Shown: positions 62,990 to 64,000 of the stretch, in pieces
Layout: the number at the start of each line of letters is the position of its first letter
How positions within the stretch are numbered: position 1 is the stretch's first letter
Assembly: GCA_937958475.1 (NCBI GenBank)
Contig: CALFXR010000201.1
Span: 4,886 to 68,885, forward strand
Source of the DNA: an uncultured Mesorhizobium sp.
GTDB lineage: Bacteria; Pseudomonadota; Alphaproteobacteria; Rhizobiales; Rhizobiaceae
Length of the DNA: 64,000 nucleotides
Direction of reading: 5' to 3'
The notes under the pieces: generated by a model
What the model was told of the DNA's origin: nothing
The model's input: only the letters and a program-made list of their open reading frames with translations
Database searches by the model: none
Made by a program: the position numbers and the translations under genes

Positions 62990-63323
62990 TCACTCCCCCG
63001 TCATCGGCCGCCGGGCCGCCGCGCAGGATGGCCTCGTAGTCACGGCCGCGGCGGAAGATGTTGGTGATCCAGACCGTGTCCGCGACAATCCGGTAAAAAA
63101 CGAGAGCAGACCTCTCGAATGGAATGCAGCGGAGGCCGGGCGACAGATCGTCCCGCCTGGCTCCACCGAAAGGAACAAGTCCGATCTTCTCGCACCGTAC
63201 CTGGATTCGGCGCGAGTACGCGATGGCAATATTCAGGGAACCCGACGCTTCGGCGATGTAGTCGACGAGTTCGTTCACGTCCTCCTCCGCAGCGTCACTC
63301 CAGCGGATCGGCAGGATCTTCAT
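62973..63323 (-). CDS. ParE/RelE-type toxin
   Basis: A 116-residue toxin-fold protein. Starts MKILPIRWSDAAEEDVNELV, with the RelE/ParE helix EDVNELVDYIAEASGS and the C-terminal strands LVFYRIVADTVWITNIFRRG. It overlaps the antitoxin gene by 29 bases and the 3' end of the hydroxylase gene by 17 bases. Confidence 0.88.
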   Translation of the reverse strand: MKILPIRWSDAAEEDVNELVDYIAEASGSLNIAIAYSRRIQVRCEKIGLVPFGGARRDDLSPGLRCIPFERSALVFYRIVADTVWITNIFRRGRDYEAILRGGPAADDGGVITRPA

Positions 63324-63600
63324 GGAAGCCTCCCGTAGCCTTCGCTTCCAGCCGCGCGCGCAGGCGTCCGAATACCTCCTCGCTGGAATACCCCGGTCCC
63401 GGGTTGTCTATTGACGCCTGTATGCGCGCCTTGATCGATGCGATCCGTTCGTCGTGCTCCTCATCGTCTTTCTTGAGCGCGCGAAGTGCGGCGCGGACCA
63501 CCTCGCTCGCCGATGCATAGGCGCCCGATTCGACTTTTTCGCGGATGTCCTTGGCCATCGCCGCGGTGATCGTCACAGAAATCTTCTCGACCTGCTCCAT
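63295..63600 (-). CDS. ParD-type ribbon-helix-helix antitoxin
   Basis: A 101-residue antitoxin starting MEQVEKISVTITAAMAKDIR. The RHH core is KISVTITAAMAKDIREKVES and ASASEVVRAALRAL. The disordered C-terminus (about 60-101) should bind the toxin. It is first of the operon, as usual, and represses its promoter. Confidence 0.9.
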   Translation of the reverse strand: MEQVEKISVTITAAMAKDIREKVESGAYASASEVVRAALRALKKDDEEHDERIASIKARIQASIDNPGPGYSSEEVFGRLRARLEAKATGGFHEDPADPLE

Positions 63601-63698
63601 CGACAGTCCTCCGACCAGCGGTGGGATAATATCCGACCGACGCCGATGCGACAATCTCCGGCGTCGCCGGTAAACTGTCCGATCTGCGGCGGGTAATC

Positions 63699-64000
63699 TC
63701 AGCCGAGCTTCGGCGCCCCGAGCAGATCCGCGAACGTCGCCGTCGTCTTGGCCATCTTCGCTTGCACCGCGGCCATCAGGTCTTCTGGGCGCAGCATGCC
63801 GCCGTTCCAGGTGGCGATGTAGTCGAGCCCGTCGGCGACGGTGTGGTCGCGCGCATAGGCAAGGTTGCGCTTGATGCCGGCGATCGCCAGAGGCGACTTT
63901 TCCGCAATCGACCGCGCCAGCGCGTCCGCCGCTTCCGTAAGGTGTTCCCGGTCGGCGTGGACGGCGGAAACGAGGCCGATCGCCTTCGCCTCGGCGGCGT
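63699..64000 (-). CDS. 3' end of an enoyl-CoA hydratase/isomerase (crotonase) gene
   Basis: About 100 C-terminal residues are visible before the window edge, including AIGLVSAVHADREHLTEAAD, SPLAIAGIKRNLAYARDHTV and the end KTTATFADLLGAPKLG. Typical of the crotonase superfamily; the start and active-site glycines lie outside the window. Confidence 0.85.
   Translation of the reverse strand, partial: AAEAKAIGLVSAVHADREHLTEAADALARSIAEKSPLAIAGIKRNLAYARDHTVADGLDYIATWNGGMLRPEDLMAAVQAKMAKTTATFADLLGAPKLG

Noticed and set aside
1..64000. CRISPR arrays, rRNA genes or insertion sequences
   Set aside because: No regularly spaced repeats, rRNA sequence or transposase genes were seen.

Overview
The window is high-GC DNA from an alphaproteobacterium, most likely order Hyphomicrobiales (Rhizobiales), family Phyllobacteriaceae or a relative. 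Evidence: a popZ (DUF2497) gene between tolC and valS, an ExoR-type Sel1-repeat gene next to xthA, a fused secDF, and the conserved run dgt-argS-SPOR protein-nagZ-scpA-scpB-ABC ATPase-tatABC-serS-surE-pcm-LysM/M23-DUF815-yajC-secDF. The genus was not determined.

Layout. (1) 1-3675, minus: a stress/light operon of photolyase, a COG2907-type flavoprotein, a DUF1365 protein and the first codons of a fourth gene. (2) 3941-8465, plus: a three-gene surface-sugar operon (GNAT acetyltransferase, DegT/DnrJ/EryC1 aminotransferase, 918-residue multi-domain glycosyltransferase) chained by ATGA overlaps. (3) 8715-28553: a 19.8-kb integrated element in the 3' half of a tRNA-Asn gene, bounded by a perfect 45-bp direct repeat. 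It carries a P4-type tyrosine recombinase, an AlpA-like regulator, a RepA-like AAA ATPase with a GTCACC iteron-like cluster in its 3' end, small phage-type genes, a head-tail-like protein, an S49 capsid-type peptidase, a small-terminase-like protein and a tail tape measure protein. Cargo genes include a trypsin-like protease, a possible PD-(D/E)XK protein, a sulfotransferase, an SRAP/HMCES protein and a thermonuclease. I found no large terminase, portal, major capsid protein or clear lysis gene, so it is either a phage satellite-like island or a reduced prophage. (4) 28509-64000: core chromosome. It holds tRNA-Asn, tRNA-Cys, a PIMT-like gene, tolC, popZ, valS, exoR, xthA, a purine permease, an erpA-type A-type carrier, dgt, argS, a very large SPOR protein, nagZ, scpAB, tatABC, serS, surE, pcm, an NlpD-like lipoprotein, yajC and secDF. 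After secDF come homologues of two mitochondrial complex I assembly factors, then a fatty acid hydroxylase, a ParDE-type toxin-antitoxin pair and the 3' end of a crotonase-family gene.

How the genes work together. The core block combines translation (valS, argS, serS), chromosome segregation and polarity (scpAB, popZ), envelope turnover (nagZ, SPOR, NlpD-like) and protein export (tatABC, yajC, secDF, tolC). The likely novelty is in the tRNA-Asn element, whose replication/packaging module and cargo do not match a complete phage, and in the short glycan operon just left of it.
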